Assembly: GCA_934408725.1 (NCBI GenBank)
Contig: CAKRVB010000012.1
Location: 1 to 63,651, forward strand
DNA from: an uncultured Marvinbryantia sp.
Lineage (GTDB): Bacteria; Bacillota; Clostridia; Lachnospirales; Lachnospiraceae
Direction of reading: 5' to 3'
DNA: 63,651 nucleotides
In this document: piece by piece, positions 26,440 through 36,255 of the stretch
Position numbering within the stretch: position 1 is the stretch's first letter
Layout: each line of letters begins with the position of its first letter
Notes under the pieces: model-generated
The model's input: only the letters and a program-made list of their open reading frames with translations
The model's database searches: none
What the model was told of the DNA's origin: nothing
Position numbers and translations under genes: made by a program

Positions 26440-26545
26440 ACACCGCTACCTTATTTACTTATAGAACGCATCCACCCGCCGACTCTACGGCAGCGCATTT
26501 TCCTGTACGGCACCTGCATCCGTTTGCGGAATACGATTCCTGTTG
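26440..26545 (-). promoter_or_regulatory. Compact cobalamin-riboswitch-like leader (most degenerate copy)
   Basis: It lies between a consensus promoter and an attenuator. The minus strand contains ATGCGCTGCCGTAGAGTCGG, which shares the hairpin GCCG-TAGAGT-CGGC (26478-26491) with the leaders at 46262-46336 and 34580-34655. It has an upstream hairpin ACGG-N9-CCGT but lacks the GGTGnnAnTCC signature of the other five leaders. Cobalamin sensing is therefore inferred mainly from similarity to the other compact leaders and from the ECF/transcobalamin-like genes downstream. Confidence 0.45.
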
Positions 26546-26563
26546 CTCTTTGTCATTTCTTTT

Positions 26564-26592
26564 ATTATAAAATGCCGTCAAATATTTGTCAA
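26564..26592 (-). promoter_or_regulatory. Promoter of the ECF / surface-receptor operon
   Basis: Minus strand: TTGACA (26587-26592), a 17-base spacer, TATAAT (26564-26569). A full consensus sigma-A promoter. Confidence 0.85.
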
Positions 26593-26733
26593 CGAGCCAA
26601 AACACGCTTTGCGAGTTTTGCTCGTTATCGCGGCATCTACATTCCACTCTTCGTTTCACTTCGGTCGGTTCAAAGCCAACGTCCACCAGACGTTGTGAAC
26701 CGGTCGGTGCTGAACAGGCGCTTAGCATCGTCA
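26593..26733. repeat. Hairpin-rich non-coding element between ECF promoter and rpn remnant
   Basis: No gene is seen. Two strong inverted repeats: CGAGCCAAAAC / GTTTTGCTCG (about 26593-26626) and GGTTCaaagccaACGTC / GACGTtgtGAACC (about 26666-26701). The region is more GC-rich than the flanks. It may be the remains of a small mobile or REP-like element that also insulates the ECF promoter from the gene upstream. Confidence 0.5.
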
Positions 26734-28029
26734 TCAATGGTTTATCCATTTTCTGATAACAGCCTCTTCCATATCTACGATCTTTGCTATTTTTTCTATC
26801 CCTATTCCTTCTTTCCAAAGAATATTAGCAACTTCATGTGCTTTTTGTTCTCTTCCAACTTCACGCTCTGCCTCACGCAGCTTTCTTTCTTCCTCTTCCT
26901 TATCATATTCAAAAATACTCACTTTTTCCACCTCGGTTTGATTTTGATGTGAAAGATCTTCAAGCTTCTCATACCTTTTTAAAAGTCCTTCAGCTGTCTT
27001 CTCATCCAGTCCAAGATCATTACATAGTGCTTTCATAATTTCATTATTAGTTAAGTGAAATCTTTTCGCAACTGTGATCAATGCAATTGCACCATCTTCT
27101 CTTCCAACTTCACGCTCTGCCTCACGCAGCTTTCTCTCTTCCTCTTCCTTATCATATTCAAAAATACTCACTTTTTCCACCTCGGATCTATTCACACGTA
27201 AAAAATCTTCAAGAATCCCCTCACGAATGCATTCCTCTACTGCACGGTGCACTGCTGCATCCAGATTCATTTTCCCTACATACTTTCTAACACGGTCTAC
27301 ATACTGTGCATATTCCTTCAATGCTCTGCACTGCTCCAACAATTCCTGATTATGTCCTATGTTGATATTTAATGTCAAAACTTTTAGCTCCAGATCAGGC
27401 TCTCCGGTCAGATTCTCAAATGCAGCCGACAGATATTCCGTCCGGCTGTCCTCCATCTCTTCTGTTCCGTTATAAAATACCAGAAATTTAGGAGCCGGAA
27501 TCTTCTGAAGTTTTGATGAGTACAGCGACTTTTTATCTACCAGCTTCTGATATTCACTGGCTATATAGAACAAATCTCGCAGCGGCATATTCGCACTATA
27601 GGTAGACTGATGTTCATACAAGAACAAATTCGTGTCAATAATAAATGCCAGATCATAACTGTTCAGTACCTTCACAGTTACGAGTCAAAATCCATTGAAA
27701 ATCGCCTACGGCGATGGGATTTTGACTTGCCTGTCTCGGGATTTTGGCATTTTCATGCCAAAACACCTCGCGGGACAGTTGGTTCTGAATAGTTACGCCA
27801 GATCATTCTTCATTCCCATATAAACTGCATTTTCCAGTGTCACAATCTGTAACTGTTCTGGATCTGTGTATGTCTTACCGGAAACTGCATTGTACAATGA
27901 CAACAAATGTTCCTTATTCGAAAACAATATCCGAAATACAGTGTCCTTGTACTTCCGATTGGCTCTCACCCGGTTCACTTTAACCTGTTTTGTCTTCAGC
28001 TTATATCGCATTCTCTTCTTTTTTGCCAT
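26734..28029 (-). pseudogene. Rpn / PD-(D/E)XK nuclease-family gene interrupted by a 140-bp insertion
   Basis: The gene starts at ATG 28029 (AGGAGG upstream) and reads KYKDTVFRILFS, then VYMGMKNDLA, where a 140-bp element brings a stop codon (27793-27795). The frame resumes after the insertion at DLAFIIDTNLFLYEHQS and runs to 26734. The split protein is a member of the Rpn recombination-promoting nuclease / transposase-like family: an N-terminal KDTVFRILF helix, a nuclease core Asp in FIIDTNLFLYEHQ (normally D-x-x-x-Y-E-x-Q-type) and a C-terminal IAKIVDMEEAVIRKW tail. A segment of about 23 residues (TEVEKVSIFEYDKEEEER-like) occurs twice, an internal duplication. Probably inactive. Confidence 0.8.
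27657..27796. mobile_element. 140-bp MITE-like insertion with 10-bp target duplication
   Basis: It is flanked by the direct repeat GCCAGATCAT (27647-27656 and 27797-27806). The ends form imperfect terminal inverted repeats: AACTGTTCAGTACC against AACTATTCAGAACC read inward from the other end (12 of 14 match). The interior folds into AGTCAAAATCC/GGGATTTTGACT and TTTGGCAT/ATGCCAAA hairpins. There is no coding capacity. It splits an Rpn gene. A shortened copy lies at 35627-35667. Confidence 0.75.
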
Positions 28030-28172
28030 AGGCTCCTCCTCTTCTTTGCGCACAGGAGATCTATGGCCGTATCTGAGTGTTACCACCATTTCCTTAGCTC
28101 CTGCTTCTTCCTAAATTGTCAATTGAATAGAACGAAAAGCATAAGATCTCTGAAATGGCGTTGATACTCTGA

Positions 28173-28187
28173 CAGTGCAATGCACTG
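28173..28187. promoter_or_regulatory. Palindrome in the 5' untranslated region of the rpn pseudogene
   Basis: Perfect CAGTGCA-A-TGCACTG, about 30 bases downstream of the predicted promoter start. It may be an operator. Nothing else is recognised in 28030-28216. Confidence 0.4.
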
Positions 28188-28216
28188 AGAATGATAAAAT
28201 ATGCTTTTGTGAACTT

Positions 28217-28245
28217 ATACTATCATATATCGGTGCGTTTATCAA
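28217..28245 (-). promoter_or_regulatory. Promoter of the rpn pseudogene
   Basis: Minus strand: TTGATA (28240-28245), a 17-base spacer, TAGTAT (28217-28222). Confidence 0.6.
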
Positions 28246-28343
28246 GTATCTTTTTATATATTTATTTGCATCTTTTTGTTTTTATATTTCCTATAACTTT
28301 ATGTTGCTTTTTCAAATATGTTTCATAAAATGATGTTGGGATC

Positions 28344-28371
28344 AAAAGCCATCAACACTGTCACCAATAGC
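28344..28371 (+). repeat. Short interspersed repeat, copy 1 (diverged)
   Basis: A match to the consensus AAAAGCCAGAAAACACCGTC followed by CCCAATGG. This copy reads AAAAGCCATCAACACTGTCA then CCAATAGC. Other copies: 28446, 35811, 48704. Confidence 0.5.
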
Positions 28372-28372
28372 A

Positions 28373-28417
28373 AAAAGACCATAGGATCTCATTTCTGAAA
28401 TCCTACAGTCTTTTCTG
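28373..28417 (-). terminator. Terminator downstream of surface protein A
   Basis: Minus strand: GAAAAGACtgTAGGAT ... ATCCTAtgGTCTTTTT, an imperfect stem with a T-rich tail, about 60 bases beyond the stop at 28475. Confidence 0.75.
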
Positions 28418-28445
28418 AAAACTTTATTACCAAAAGGGACGGTCA

Positions 28446-28473
28446 TAAAGCCACAAAACACCGTCACCAATGG
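28446..28473 (+). repeat. Short interspersed repeat, copy 2
   Basis: TAAAGCCACAAAACACCGTC followed by ACCAATGG. It abuts the stop codon of surface protein A. Confidence 0.6.
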
Positions 28474-28474
28474 C

Positions 28475-31400
28475 TTATTTTGTTACAGTTACTGTCACGG
28501 TGTATTTCTTCTTACCGGATTTGACTGTGATCTTTGCCTTTCCTGTCTTCTTGCCTTTGATCACACCCTTGCTGCTTACGGTCGCAATCTTCTTGTTGGA
28601 AGATTTATAAGTAAACTTCTGGGTGGATGTGATCGGGGTTCTGGATGGCGCCAGGGTCAGCTTTGCACCTTTCTTCAGTGTTACTTTCTTCTGAAGTCCG
28701 GTGATCTTGCTGGTGGTTACCTTCTTCTTCTGTACCTTGACGGTGACTTTCTTCTGCAGGCCGCTGGCCAGGGTAATGGTCAGGGTTGCTTTTCCGGTCT
28801 TCTTACCTGCTTTCAGTACACCATTCTTCGTTACTGTGAAGATCTTAGTGTTGCTGGACTTGTAGGACTGTACGCTGTCACCGTTTGCCAGACCGGTTAC
28901 TTTGAATGCACTGGTCTTCTGTTTTACTTTCAGAGGTACGGTGGTGGCATTGACCTTGATGGTCGGTTGCAGGGCACTGCCGTAATCTCTGGTTTCTTTT
29001 GCTCCACAGCTACAGGTACGTTCCTGTTTTTCCGGGGCAAATACCGTTGCATCAGAGCTCTTTTTCCATTCACCATATGCATGAACATGGGCTGGTGGTG
29101 TTGGATTTTCCGGTTCCTGTGATGCTTCTAATTCAGCAATTCGTTTTTCTGCAGCTGCCAGTCTTGCCAGCGCTTCTGCTGATACCTGTGCTTTCTGCTC
29201 TTCCGTCAATGCATTGTAAGCATCTCTTGCTGCCGACACCTGTGCCTTGTTTTCCAGGTTCAGCTGATCCGCAGATGGAATGGCATTGATAGCATCCGTT
29301 ACTTCCTTCACCATAGCCTGATCGTATTCTACACTTTCTTCTGTTGAATAGTCATCGGTGTAGTGAAGAATAATCACATCTTTGTCCTGAACGTATTTTG
29401 CAGACACACCCACATTTGGATGAATTCCATTCACGGTATACATCCATCCGGATTTTGGTCCATTATCAAACTCTTCCAGTCCATTTACATTCTTAATGTA
29501 AACGGTATTATATTGATTATTGTCATCTGCTGTATAGATGATCTTATGGTCATCCATGAATTTCTTCAGCACATCCCATACGGTATTTGCGGTATCTGCC
29601 TGTACCTCTTCGCTTGCCCAGGTAATCAGACCACCATTTTTCAGTCCGTGAGGTGTTTTGGTATCTCCGTGCTTCTCATCTCCAAGAATGGATACGGTAA
29701 CGGTTACAACGGAAGATCTTGGAATTACAGTTACTACAATATACAGCTTCGCTGCACCATAGCTGAGGACTACGCTCTGCTGTCCTGTCTGATTCTTGTC
29801 ATAACCTGAGATCTCGATATCTTTCAGGTCTACCTTTGTGGTCGTTCCATTGTCCCAGTAACCTGTGATCTCCAGTCCGGTCAGATCCAGGTCTTCTCCC
29901 ATCTGGTACTCTGTCTTGCAGGTTCCTTCTGCTTTCAGTTCATAGCAGATCGGATTGGACGCATCTGCTGCTTTTGCCAGGGCATCTGCATCTTTTCCAA
30001 GTGGGTCATCGGTACGGTTGTGATTCTCTTTCCATGCACATCCTTCTACCTTCGGGCATCCAGATGTCCCGTTTCCGGTGTTGAATACTACTGTGCCTTC
30101 CATCACGGTTGGATTCTCATAACTGGTATCCAGATATTTTACATAGCCGATGCCGACTTTCACATCATCTGTGGCCTTGTAAGTATTTCCTGCGATGTTG
30201 TCATAACGGTTCAGGCTGTCCAGGTATCCGATGATGGCACCCACATACTCATTACCAATGACGATTCCGGTAAACTTGTTGGCACTGATGGCACCTACTA
30301 CGTTGTCCCAGGTCTGAGCTACATACAGGTCACCGCCAAAGATACCACCTACATATTTATTTCCTTTTACGATACCATCTACAGTACAGTTCATGATGGT
30401 TGGCTTTGCACCGTTTGGTGCAGTCTGGTTACCATAACCAGCACCTACAATACCACCTACACAGTCGCCGGTTGCTTCTACTGTTCCGTGGAATTTGGAA
30501 TTCTTTACAACGCACTGACTCATGGCATTGTCACGGCATGCAAGAATACCACCTACTGAACTTGTTCCCTTTACTGTTGCAGAACTTTCACAGTTCTCAA
30601 CAGTTCCGTTGATTGCCCCTGCAAAAGAACCAATAGCGGCCTGTTTTCCGTCGTATCCGACTACCACGCCTTCTTCAATGACACAATTGCGGATAGTGAT
30701 AACAAATCCTGCGCTGGCATGTGCATAGCCATTTCCGCCAGTAGATGCTACCAGTCCAGATTTCAGTGTCTGGGTTCCAGAAAGCAGACGTACGTTATCA
30801 ATGGTAATCGCATTACCGCTTAATCCCACACCGGTATAGCTATTTACCAGACCGGCACCTGCAATCTGCTCGCCGTAGATCTTCAGATTCTTTACTTCCG
30901 CTCCGTTGATGTAGCCAAGCAGTGGCTGACCGCCTTTGGCAATGGTCAGGGTATGGTTTGCACCATCGAAAATACCACCAAATGTCTTGTTACCAGTTCT
31001 GGCTGCTATACCAATCGGTTTCCAGCTGGTATCCAGGGTAATATCCTGTGTCATCTGGAAGCAGACATTCTTCATGTCATTTCCGGCTGCTACCAGATTG
31101 TACAGTACGGTCAGATCTGCCTGAGAGGTCATCTGATATGGATCCTCCGCAGTTCCGTTTCCCTTGAAGCTGCTATAGGTAATTGCTACCTTCGCAGCTT
31201 TCGTTATCGTACTTGCCAGCACATTTCCTTCTGCATCCTTCTTTGCAATGACACAGTAATAAGTATAGGTGCCACCTTTCGATGCATCCGGTGTATACTG
31301 ACTGGTTCTTCCGTCTTCTGATATCGTCTCACCGGTGAGCATCGTTGCTCCGCTTATAGTCTCTTTGGTACTGTTGCAGAACCAGGTATATTCGTAGCTT

Positions 31401-34388
31401 TCTCCAGCTTTTGCTTCCACCATATGCACAGACAACGGCTTAACATTTTCCGCTACAGTACCTTCCCGGTACATCATGGCCTCTGGCTGGGTATCCACCA
31501 TGGTATCATCTGTCGGTGCACCATAATAGAAAACAATATTATTTCGTCTGGCATCCTCAACACCTGAAATATCGAACCACTGCTTCGGACTTCCTTTGTA
31601 ATAAACAGGGACATCAGATGATACCCCATTCCATGGCCAGAGCCCCATGCTAACTACGCTTGTTGGAATCACAACGCTTATCAGTCCATTACAGCCAAAG
31701 AACAGCTCATCTGGAAGCTCTGTTACCTTATCTGGTATGGTTACTGTCGTAAGAGAAGTACAGTTTGCTAACTGTCTGCTGTCTGTAAATGTTTCCAGCG
31801 AATTCGGGAAGTTTATTTCCTGTAAGTTCGCACAATCACTAAAAGCATAGCCACCAATTTCTGTAATTCCTTCCGGAATCTGAACTTTTTTCAGACTGCT
31901 GCAGGATCTGAACATATTGTCTGTAACCGCTCCCTGTCCTGAAGACAGTACTGCCTCTTCTAGTGTCGTACAGTTCCAGAATAAAGAACTGCCTACAGAT
32001 GTAACACCATTTGGAATCTCTACCGACTTCAAACCACTGCAACTGTTAAAGGCATTATCTCTAATTGCCTTCACGGTAGATGGAAGCTTGACTTCTGTTA
32101 CCTTGCTGGCTCCATAAAAAGCCGCGTCACCAATCGTTTCCACACCATCTGCTACAGATACGGTTCCTTCATAAGACGGCAGACACAGTACCAGAGTCTT
32201 CATATCTGCTGTATACAGTAAAGAACCTTCTGTTACATATTTATCCCCTTTTACCACAAGTTCCTTCAGAGAAGTACAATTCTTAAATGTATACGCATTC
32301 AGGTTCTCAACGTTTGCCGGAAGTTCCAGCTTCGTCAGACTTGTGCAGCCTTCAAAGGAATAATTTTCCAATTTGCTCATGCTCTCTGGAAGGGAAATTC
32401 CTGTTATCTTCGCACAACCACTAAATGCACTTTCTCCTATACTTTCTGTACCTTCTTTTACCGTCACATTTCCGCTCTTCTGTGGAACACAGTATACAAG
32501 CGTTTTGCCATCGGCAGAATAAAGCATATCATCCTGGATGATTACACTGGTATTCTCCGGATCCACAGTCAGACTCTCGATGGATGTAGAACCTGAGAAT
32601 ATTTCCTTCTTTACTTCCGGTACATTTTTTCCAATCGTAACCGTCTTCAAAACTTTACACTCACCAAAAATTCCGCCTGATAAGGTAGTCGCACTATTGA
32701 TATGTAAAGTCTCCAGGCCAGTATTATACCAAAATGCCTGTGAACTGATACTCGTCAGTTTTTCCGGCAATGTCAATTCTTTTAGCCCACATTCACTAAA
32801 AGCAAATCCACCAATGGATGTAACACTATCTCCAATAGTTACCGTCTGGAGATTGCTACAACCACGAAAAGTCTCATTTGGGATCTGGTTACTGTAAATC
32901 TCTGCTGACTTTAGTTGTGTACAGCCCTTAACGATTCCCCCAGCCATATTTTTCACTGATTCTGGAATTTTTATAGATTGCAGACTTGTACATCCACTAA
33001 ATGCATTCGCTTCAATTGTCGTTAATGTATCTGGAAAATCCAATGATTCCAGACTGGTACAACCATCAAACGCCCACATTCCTATTTCCTGTACACCTTC
33101 TAATGTCACTTTTTTCAATGTCGTCATATCCATGAATGCCATAGATCCAATTCTGGTGACTCCACTTTTTACTTTTACTTCCAGAATCTTATTACTAATC
33201 TCTGAATCCCATTCTGGAAAGTCCATCATACTACCAGTTCCTGAAATGGTCAGTACCCCATCATCAGTCAGCTTCCATACTACATCTTCTTCATTCGGAT
33301 CCCCGCAGGATCCTTCTGCAATCACCTTCGGTCCTGTTGTGTCGCTTACCGTCACCACACAGGCCGGTGCCATAATCGGGCAGTCTTTTTCTGTTTCCGT
33401 ACCGGTACTCCAGTCTTTTACCATACCCTTTACGGTTCCATTTGCAGTGACCAGATAGGTGCCCTCTTTATCAAAGGATAAGGTCACCCGTCCGTTCGCA
33501 TCTGTAGTTTTGCCTTCCAGTGCAGTGAAACTTCCGTTATTCCAGGTACCCACCGGTACTGCTGCCGCGCCTTTTCCGCCTGCGGTCAGAGTCAGTGTTA
33601 GTTCTTCTCCTGCTTTCACTTTTTTTGTGTCTGCATCAAAGCTTGCATACCGGTCAGAATAATACGTCGTATCCTGAAGAATTGCTGCATACAGATCGTC
33701 CCCTGTCTTTACGACAGATTGTTCTGTATCTCCCACATGGCTGGTCAGTGCACTTCCATTCAAATAAAAAAAGGAACTATCTGCTGATACTCCCCATAAT
33801 TTAGTTACACTTACCCCACTGCCATACTCGCTGCTGTACTCTTTCGTTGCATATCCATCTGCGCTGTTATAAGCCTTGTGGGCTGCCACCAGTGCTTCAT
33901 CATAGGTAAGTATACCATCGCTATTCAAATCTGTAACTGTCACTTCTTTGCGCACCATGGCACTATGATCACTGGCACTGGCCAGTACACCTTTGTCACT
34001 GACTGTCAAAGATACTTTTGCATCTGCTGCCGGTGTGGTGACTGTCATCTCGCCTTCATTCAAAAAGGCTGCAGGATCCCCCTGCTCTTCCTCTTCTCCG
34101 ATCAGGACTTCGGATTCTTCTGTATCAGAAGGTACCCCCCCCCTCGTCAAAAATGAGCTCTTCATCACTTGTGATATCCTCATCCTGAACTTCTTCTACG
34201 TTTTCTTCTGTCAGATCATCGCTTTCACTCAAATCCTCTACATCTTCTGAAGAAGTCTGGACTTCGACCTGATCAGCAGCCTGCTGAATTTCCACATCAG
34301 TAGCCAGTGCACTCATTGGTGTGGATACCAACATCATTGCAGACATCAGGATACTCATGATCTTGTTTGCAAGTTTCTTTCTTCGCAT
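28475..34388 (-). CDS. Giant secreted LRR/GLUG/DUF4430 surface protein A, out of frame at a G9 tract
   Basis: The signal peptide reads from ATG 34388 (MRRKKLANKIMSILM..., cleavage near ALATD), but the frame ends at 34125 after the G9 tract (34135-34143). Removing one G joins it to the long downstream frame, giving about 1970 aa. Domain order in that product: acidic linker; EF-hand-like Ca loop DLNSDGILTYDE followed by a DUF4430-like region; about 15-20 BspA-type leucine-rich repeats; Ig-like segments; GLUG-like repeats; a bacterial Ig-3-type domain; DUF4430 (about 1590-1705, with GPKSGWMYTVNGIHPNVG); a three-helix segment; a Cys motif CSCGAKETR; and two lysine-rich Big_2-like repeats at the C terminus. 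No LPxTG. Cobalamin-type leader upstream. Either phase variable and currently off, or a pseudogene. Confidence 0.8.
34135..34143 (-). repeat. G9 homopolymer tract (contingency locus candidate)
   Basis: Nine consecutive G on the coding strand, in codons GAC-GAG-GGG-GGG-GGT. With nine the frame stops four codons later; with eight it continues as GVPSDTEESEVLIG into the whole mature protein. Confidence 0.8.
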
Positions 34389-34490
34389 GTTTTCCCTTCC
34401 TTTCTTTGATGATAAAGTGATTATTTTGTGGACGTTTTGCATATTGCCGAAATAGGCCACTACTTATGATACAGAAATGATACTGAAGAA

Positions 34491-34545
34491 TAAAAAAACT
34501 GAGCAACCAGAGACCCATATCTCTATGGATCCCCGATTACTCAGT
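34491..34545 (-). terminator. Attenuator terminator in the leader of surface protein A
   Basis: Minus strand: ACTGAG(T)AA(T)C ... GGTTGCTCAGT followed by seven T. It is a long imperfect stem with an inner CC/GG section and lies between the riboswitch-like core and ATG 34388. Confidence 0.8.
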
Positions 34546-34579
34546 AGATGCTCTTTGCATATCATTTTCTACTCTATAA

Positions 34580-34655
34580 AGAAAGAACACAGCTCCCGAC
34601 TCTACGATAGTGCATTCTGTGCAGGAGTTCCACCTGCTGACCGTCTGTTCTTTCT
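34580..34655 (-). promoter_or_regulatory. Compact cobalamin-riboswitch-like leader of surface protein A
   Basis: It is closed by a perfect 10-bp stem AGAAAGAACA / TGTTCTTTCT. Inside is the hairpin GCAGG-TGGAACT-CCTGC, which contains the cobalamin-riboswitch signature GGTGnnAnTCC. It is followed by ACAGAATGCACTATCGTAGA and GTCGG, equivalent to the GCnnCTGTA and AGTCAG elements of full cobalamin riboswitches but joined without the intervening arms. It is only about 76 nt, against about 200 for the full class. Confidence 0.55.
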
Positions 34656-34725
34656 GTACATTCTATTTATCATTTGCAGTTCATACATTGCAGACAACTA
34701 TGCCCGTCCGCTTTATCTGTTAGAA

Positions 34726-34754
34726 ATTATACAGAGTATGGGACATTTTGTCAA
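34726..34754 (-). promoter_or_regulatory. Promoter of surface protein A
   Basis: Minus strand: TTGACA (34749-34754), a 17-base spacer, TATAAT (34726-34731). Full consensus. Confidence 0.85.
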
Positions 34755-34772
34755 TTGACGATTTGGACAATC

Positions 34773-35597
34773 TTATTTCTCTGTTATCCATTCTCTGATA
34801 ACGGTCACTTCCATACCTACGATCTTTGCTATTTTTTCTATCTCCATTCCTTCTTCCAGAAGAGCCTCAGCGACATCATGTGCTTTCTGCAATTCACCTT
34901 CCTTGCGTCCAGATTCTCTGCCTTCTTCTCGCCCTTTTTCTCTACTTGTTCTCATGGAACTCTGCCAGTCCATCTGATAGCGCTCTCTGGCCTCGCACTG
35001 CAGGCGGATTTTTTCGTCTTCTGATAGTTCCCGTAAGGTTACAACTGCTTTTTTTATGGATTCTGACTGTTCTGCCATTGCAAGAACCTCCTTCCATGTC
35101 TTTGCTTTGAATACACAGGCCCAGTAGTATAATGGACTGTTTCGTTCTTCTTCCGGTACCTGCTCCAGACAAGATAAGTCTAACACGTGAAGGGCGATTT
35201 TTCCAGTGAATTCATAGCCTGTTCTGCGATTTTTCAATGCATATTCATTATAAAATGCTGCATCTTCCGGTACCGGGGATTTCATCATAATCCCGATATG
35301 GATGGACGGCTTTGTCTGCGTATAATCCAGACCTTTTTTCATATCTGTAAACATTCTGCACAGATAGAACACAGAACGATCTGTCCAGTTCTCTACCGAG
35401 CCCATCTGCATTTCCAGATTGATCTGTTTATTGCCATTTAATAACACCCGAATGTCAAGAATACAGGTCTTTTCGTCAATCGCATCTCCCAGTATAATGG
35501 GATTACAGATCACACAGGACAGGATCTCTTCCTCTCCATTAATCTCCTGCAAAATCTCATTCTCCTGCTTCTGCCGCAATTCTTCTTTCTCTGTCAT
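34773..35597 (-). pseudogene. N-terminally truncated Rpn / PD-(D/E)XK nuclease-family transposase-like gene
   Basis: 274 aa from ATG 35597 (AAGGAG nine bases upstream). The nuclease core is present: CILDIRVLLNGNKQINLEMQ gives the D...ExQ motif of the PDDEXK_2 family, then SVFYLCRMF and YWACVFKA regions, a Glu/Lys/Arg-rich helix and the IAKIVGMEVTVIREW tail. The usual first 40 or so residues (the FVFKxxFG-type segment) are missing, and a MITE remnant lies 30 bases upstream. It could still be expressed as a shortened protein. Its C-terminal tail resembles that of the interrupted gene at 26734. Confidence 0.65.
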
Positions 35598-35626
35598 AAG
35601 CAAATGCTCCTTCTTATATTATTTTC

Positions 35627-35667
35627 GTAACTGTTCAGTGCCTTCACAGTGGGTTCTGAATAGTTAC
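35627..35667. mobile_element. 41-bp internally deleted copy of the MITE-like element
   Basis: Its two ends, GTAACTGTTCAGTGCCTTCA and TGGGTTCTGAATAGTTAC, match the ends of the 140-bp element at 27657-27796. The interior is missing, joined at an ACAGT motif that occurs at both sides of the missing part. No target duplication is seen. Confidence 0.65.
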
Positions 35668-35810
35668 CATTTTTACATTTTGTGGAATAAATGCCGAATG
35701 GCAAGATCTTTGGAATTCCTCGAAATGTGATTTTACTTTAACACGGAAGCATTACTTTTACAAACAGAATCGTTCGACAGATTTTGCATGATTTCGCCAG
35801 AAGGAACAGA

Positions 35811-35838
35811 AAAAGCCAGAAAACACCGTCCCCAATGG
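35811..35838 (+). repeat. Short interspersed repeat, copy 3
   Basis: AAAAGCCAGAAAACACCGTC followed by CCCAATGG, just before the promoter of the LRR gene at 36256. Nothing else is recognised in 35668-35810. Confidence 0.6.
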
Positions 35839-35867
35839 TTGATTTTTCCAATTCTTTCCTGTATAAT
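35839..35867 (+). promoter_or_regulatory. Promoter of the LRR gene 36256
   Basis: TTGATT (35839-35844), a 17-base spacer, TATAAT (35862-35867). Confidence 0.8.
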
Positions 35868-35899
35868 AGGAATAATAAATTGAATATTGTTTAACAATG

Positions 35900-36115
35900 A
35901 TTACCGGTTTTAAGTTCCACCGCACATGTTTGCGGATGGCTAAGAGGGAATCGGGTGTGAATCCCGAACAGTCGTGCTGCTGTATACGTGCAGTCGTATC
36001 TTATATCCATTGCTTTTTAAGTGAGAAGGGAGATTCGGCGTTACTGCGTGAGTCAGAATACCTGCTTAGAACTGCTGCCATCAACTACACGCAATAGGAG
36101 ATCGGGAGGTAGTTT
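35900..36115 (+). promoter_or_regulatory. Full-length cobalamin riboswitch (LRR gene 36256)
   Basis: Begins ACCGGTTTTAAGTTCC, then GAGGGAATCGGGTGTGAATC (GGTGnnAnTCC core), ACAGTCGTGCTGCTGTA (the CCGCnACTGT equivalent) and GTGAGTCAGAATACCTGC (the AGTCAGGAnACCTGC B12 box). The spacing and 215-nt length fit the adenosylcobalamin class. The gene downstream is not a known cobalamin gene. Confidence 0.92.
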
Positions 36116-36205
36116 TATTTTTGTACCTTTTTTCTGACAGGTGCAGTGGTTGGACTTCCTCTCATTTTATTTTCCTGCTGCGGTATGTTGTATGATTGCT
36201 TTTAC

Positions 36206-36255
36206 AATACTCCATTGTAGGAAGATGACTCTCCAGTACAAAGGAGTATTTTTTT
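36206..36255 (+). promoter_or_regulatory. Shine-Dalgarno-sequestering terminator-like hairpin
   Basis: AATACTCCATTGTA (36206-36219) pairs with TACAAAGGAGTATT (36237-36250), 13 of 14 positions. The 3' arm contains the AAAGGAG ribosome binding site, and a seven-T run (36249-36255) leads straight into ATG 36256. It is therefore able to act both as a terminator and as a translation block for the riboswitch. Confidence 0.8.

Noticed and set aside
26459..26818. Open frame across the ECF leader on the minus strand
   Set aside because: It overlaps the promoter and riboswitch-like hairpins, has no ribosome site and resembles no protein family.
34144..34183. ATG 34183 (MRISQVM) as the true start of surface protein A
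   Set aside because: It has no signal peptide or ribosome site. The signal peptide and a good start lie in the neighbouring frame at 34388, joined by the G9 tract.
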